Shown here: piece by piece, positions 63,345 to 64,000 of the stretch | How the letters are laid out: every line of letters starts with the position of its first letter | Position numbering within the stretch: the first letter of the stretch is position 1 | DNA from: Aureobasidium sp. EXF-3400 | Lineage: Eukaryota > Ascomycota > Dothideomycetes > Dothideales > Saccotheciaceae | DNA length: 64,000 bases | Assembly (NCBI GenBank): GCA_024195585.1 | Contig: SWBL01000042.1 | Coordinates: 62,001-126,000, forward strand | Direction: 5' to 3' | The notes under the pieces: generated by a model | The model's database searches: none | What the model was told of the DNA's origin: nothing | Seen by the model: only the letters and a program-made list of their open reading frames with translations | Position numbers and translations under genes: made by a program

Positions 63345-64000
63345 ATGGCCGACGCTTTGCAATCTCTTTTCCGCAGTTCTCTGCCTGAAGAAATCTCAGG
63401 ACTGCTGGCCGAACGTCTCTCGGAACTGGAGTCTGGAGATTTCTTCGCTCTCCTACAAACCAAAGATGCACAGGAATTTCTTGGACGTAGCCCAAACACG
63501 GAATTAGATGAGACGAAGCTGGAAAACTGTGCGACATGGAATGAATATATTTCGATTCGCTTAAGTAAGATTCTCACCAAGGATGAAGAGAACGCAAAGT
63601 ACAAGCAGAGTCTCTTCTTTATTATCGGACATGCCGCTTTGCTTGCCTTCCTACAGTCTAACGCTACTGGCCCTCCGCTCCCATTCACACCTGCAAAAAC
63701 TGTTTTGCCGCAGGATGTGGCCGAGGATCAGCAGCAGGTCACCGCGCTGCGTCGCCAACTGATTGCCAGCCTCGCAATCGACGGCATTGCAGCATACAGA
63801 TTAACACCGAATATTGAACTTCTCTGCCTGGCGAATGTCATAGTCAGCAATCCTGATATTCTTGAGAATATTTCAGTCTCGCGATGGGCTAGATTGAGAG
63901 TAACCTTCATGCATCAGAGATTATTATCCGAGGAATGCGGAACATTACAGGACAAGATCTTTGCAGACGTCGATGCAATTCAGGAGCGATTCTTCGATGT
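63345..64000 (+). CDS. TTC27/Emw1-like TPR protein (N-terminal part only)
   Basis: The frame is open from ATG 63345 to the window end with 218 codons and no intron. The N-terminus MADALQSLFRSSLPEEISGL is followed by a helical region: LQTKDAQEFLGRS, WNEYISIRLSKILTKDEENA, SLFFIIGHAALLAFLQSNAT, LRRQLIASLAIDGIAAYRLT and PNIELLCLANVIVS. This resembles the N-terminal helical part of TTC27/Emw1 (essential for cell-wall protein maintenance in yeast), where the TPR repeats come later, beyond this window. The call is by pattern and length of the visible part, and is moderate. Confidence 0.6.
   Translation, partial: MADALQSLFRSSLPEEISGLLAERLSELESGDFFALLQTKDAQEFLGRSPNTELDETKLENCATWNEYISIRLSKILTKDEENAKYKQSLFFIIGHAALLAFLQSNATGPPLPFTPAKTVLPQDVAEDQQQVTALRRQLIASLAIDGIAAYRLTPNIELLCLANVIVSNPDILENISVSRWARLRVTFMHQRLLSEECGTLQDKIFADVDAIQERFFD

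Overview
The window comes from the nuclear genome of a filamentous ascomycete (Pezizomycotina). Genes are well spaced and mostly single-copy. Most have none to seven introns of about 50-60 nt with GTRNGY-type donors and YAG acceptors. Families typical of this group are present: Zn2Cys6/fungal_trans regulators, sugar-porter and DHA1 MFS proteins, DUF3500, GtaA glutaminase and HxB. I cannot fix the class or genus. I saw no tRNA, rRNA or CRISPR array. The exon chains given are frame-consistent splices worked out by hand.

Layout. 1-23.6 kb is mainly housekeeping: a secreted MRJP/Yellow protein (partial), INO80 subunit Ies2, a Pex14-like peroxin, a phospholipase D-type protein, the vacuolar TRP channel Yvc1, a RING-H2 ligase, molybdenum cofactor sulfurase (HxB), the U3 snoRNP protein Rrp9, an unknown membrane protein, the geranylgeranyltransferase-I beta subunit Cdc43 and a HAD phosphatase. 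25-47 kb is an accessory metabolic block: a sugar porter with XlnR-like promoter boxes, an MDR reductase, a PrpF-family isomerase, a second sugar/acid porter, a Zn2Cys6 regulator, a Ctp1-type mitochondrial tricarboxylate carrier, an SDR, an FMO-like enzyme, a DUF3500 protein, a salicylate-hydroxylase-like enzyme and a DHA1 exporter. 47.8-64 kb holds GtaA, two proteins of unknown function, an Mtr-like amino acid permease, the mitochondrial carrier Mme1, a HeH/SAP-like membrane protein and the start of a TTC27/Emw1 homologue. Between these genes lie long gene-poor gaps.

Two things stand out. First, a short inverted-repeat element (MITE-like, about 180-225 bp, ends CCTCCCCGTGTGC...GCACACGGGGAGG) occurs at least seven times, always between genes. 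Two copies bracket the Zn2Cys6 regulator gene and one has a duplicated right half. Second, the PrpF isomerase, MFS porter, Zn2Cys6 regulator and tricarboxylate carrier lie side by side. This resembles the isomerase/mitochondrial-exporter/transporter/regulator logic of fungal itaconate and aconitate clusters, but no decarboxylase is present in the window, so it may be an undescribed tricarboxylate or unsaturated-acid pathway.
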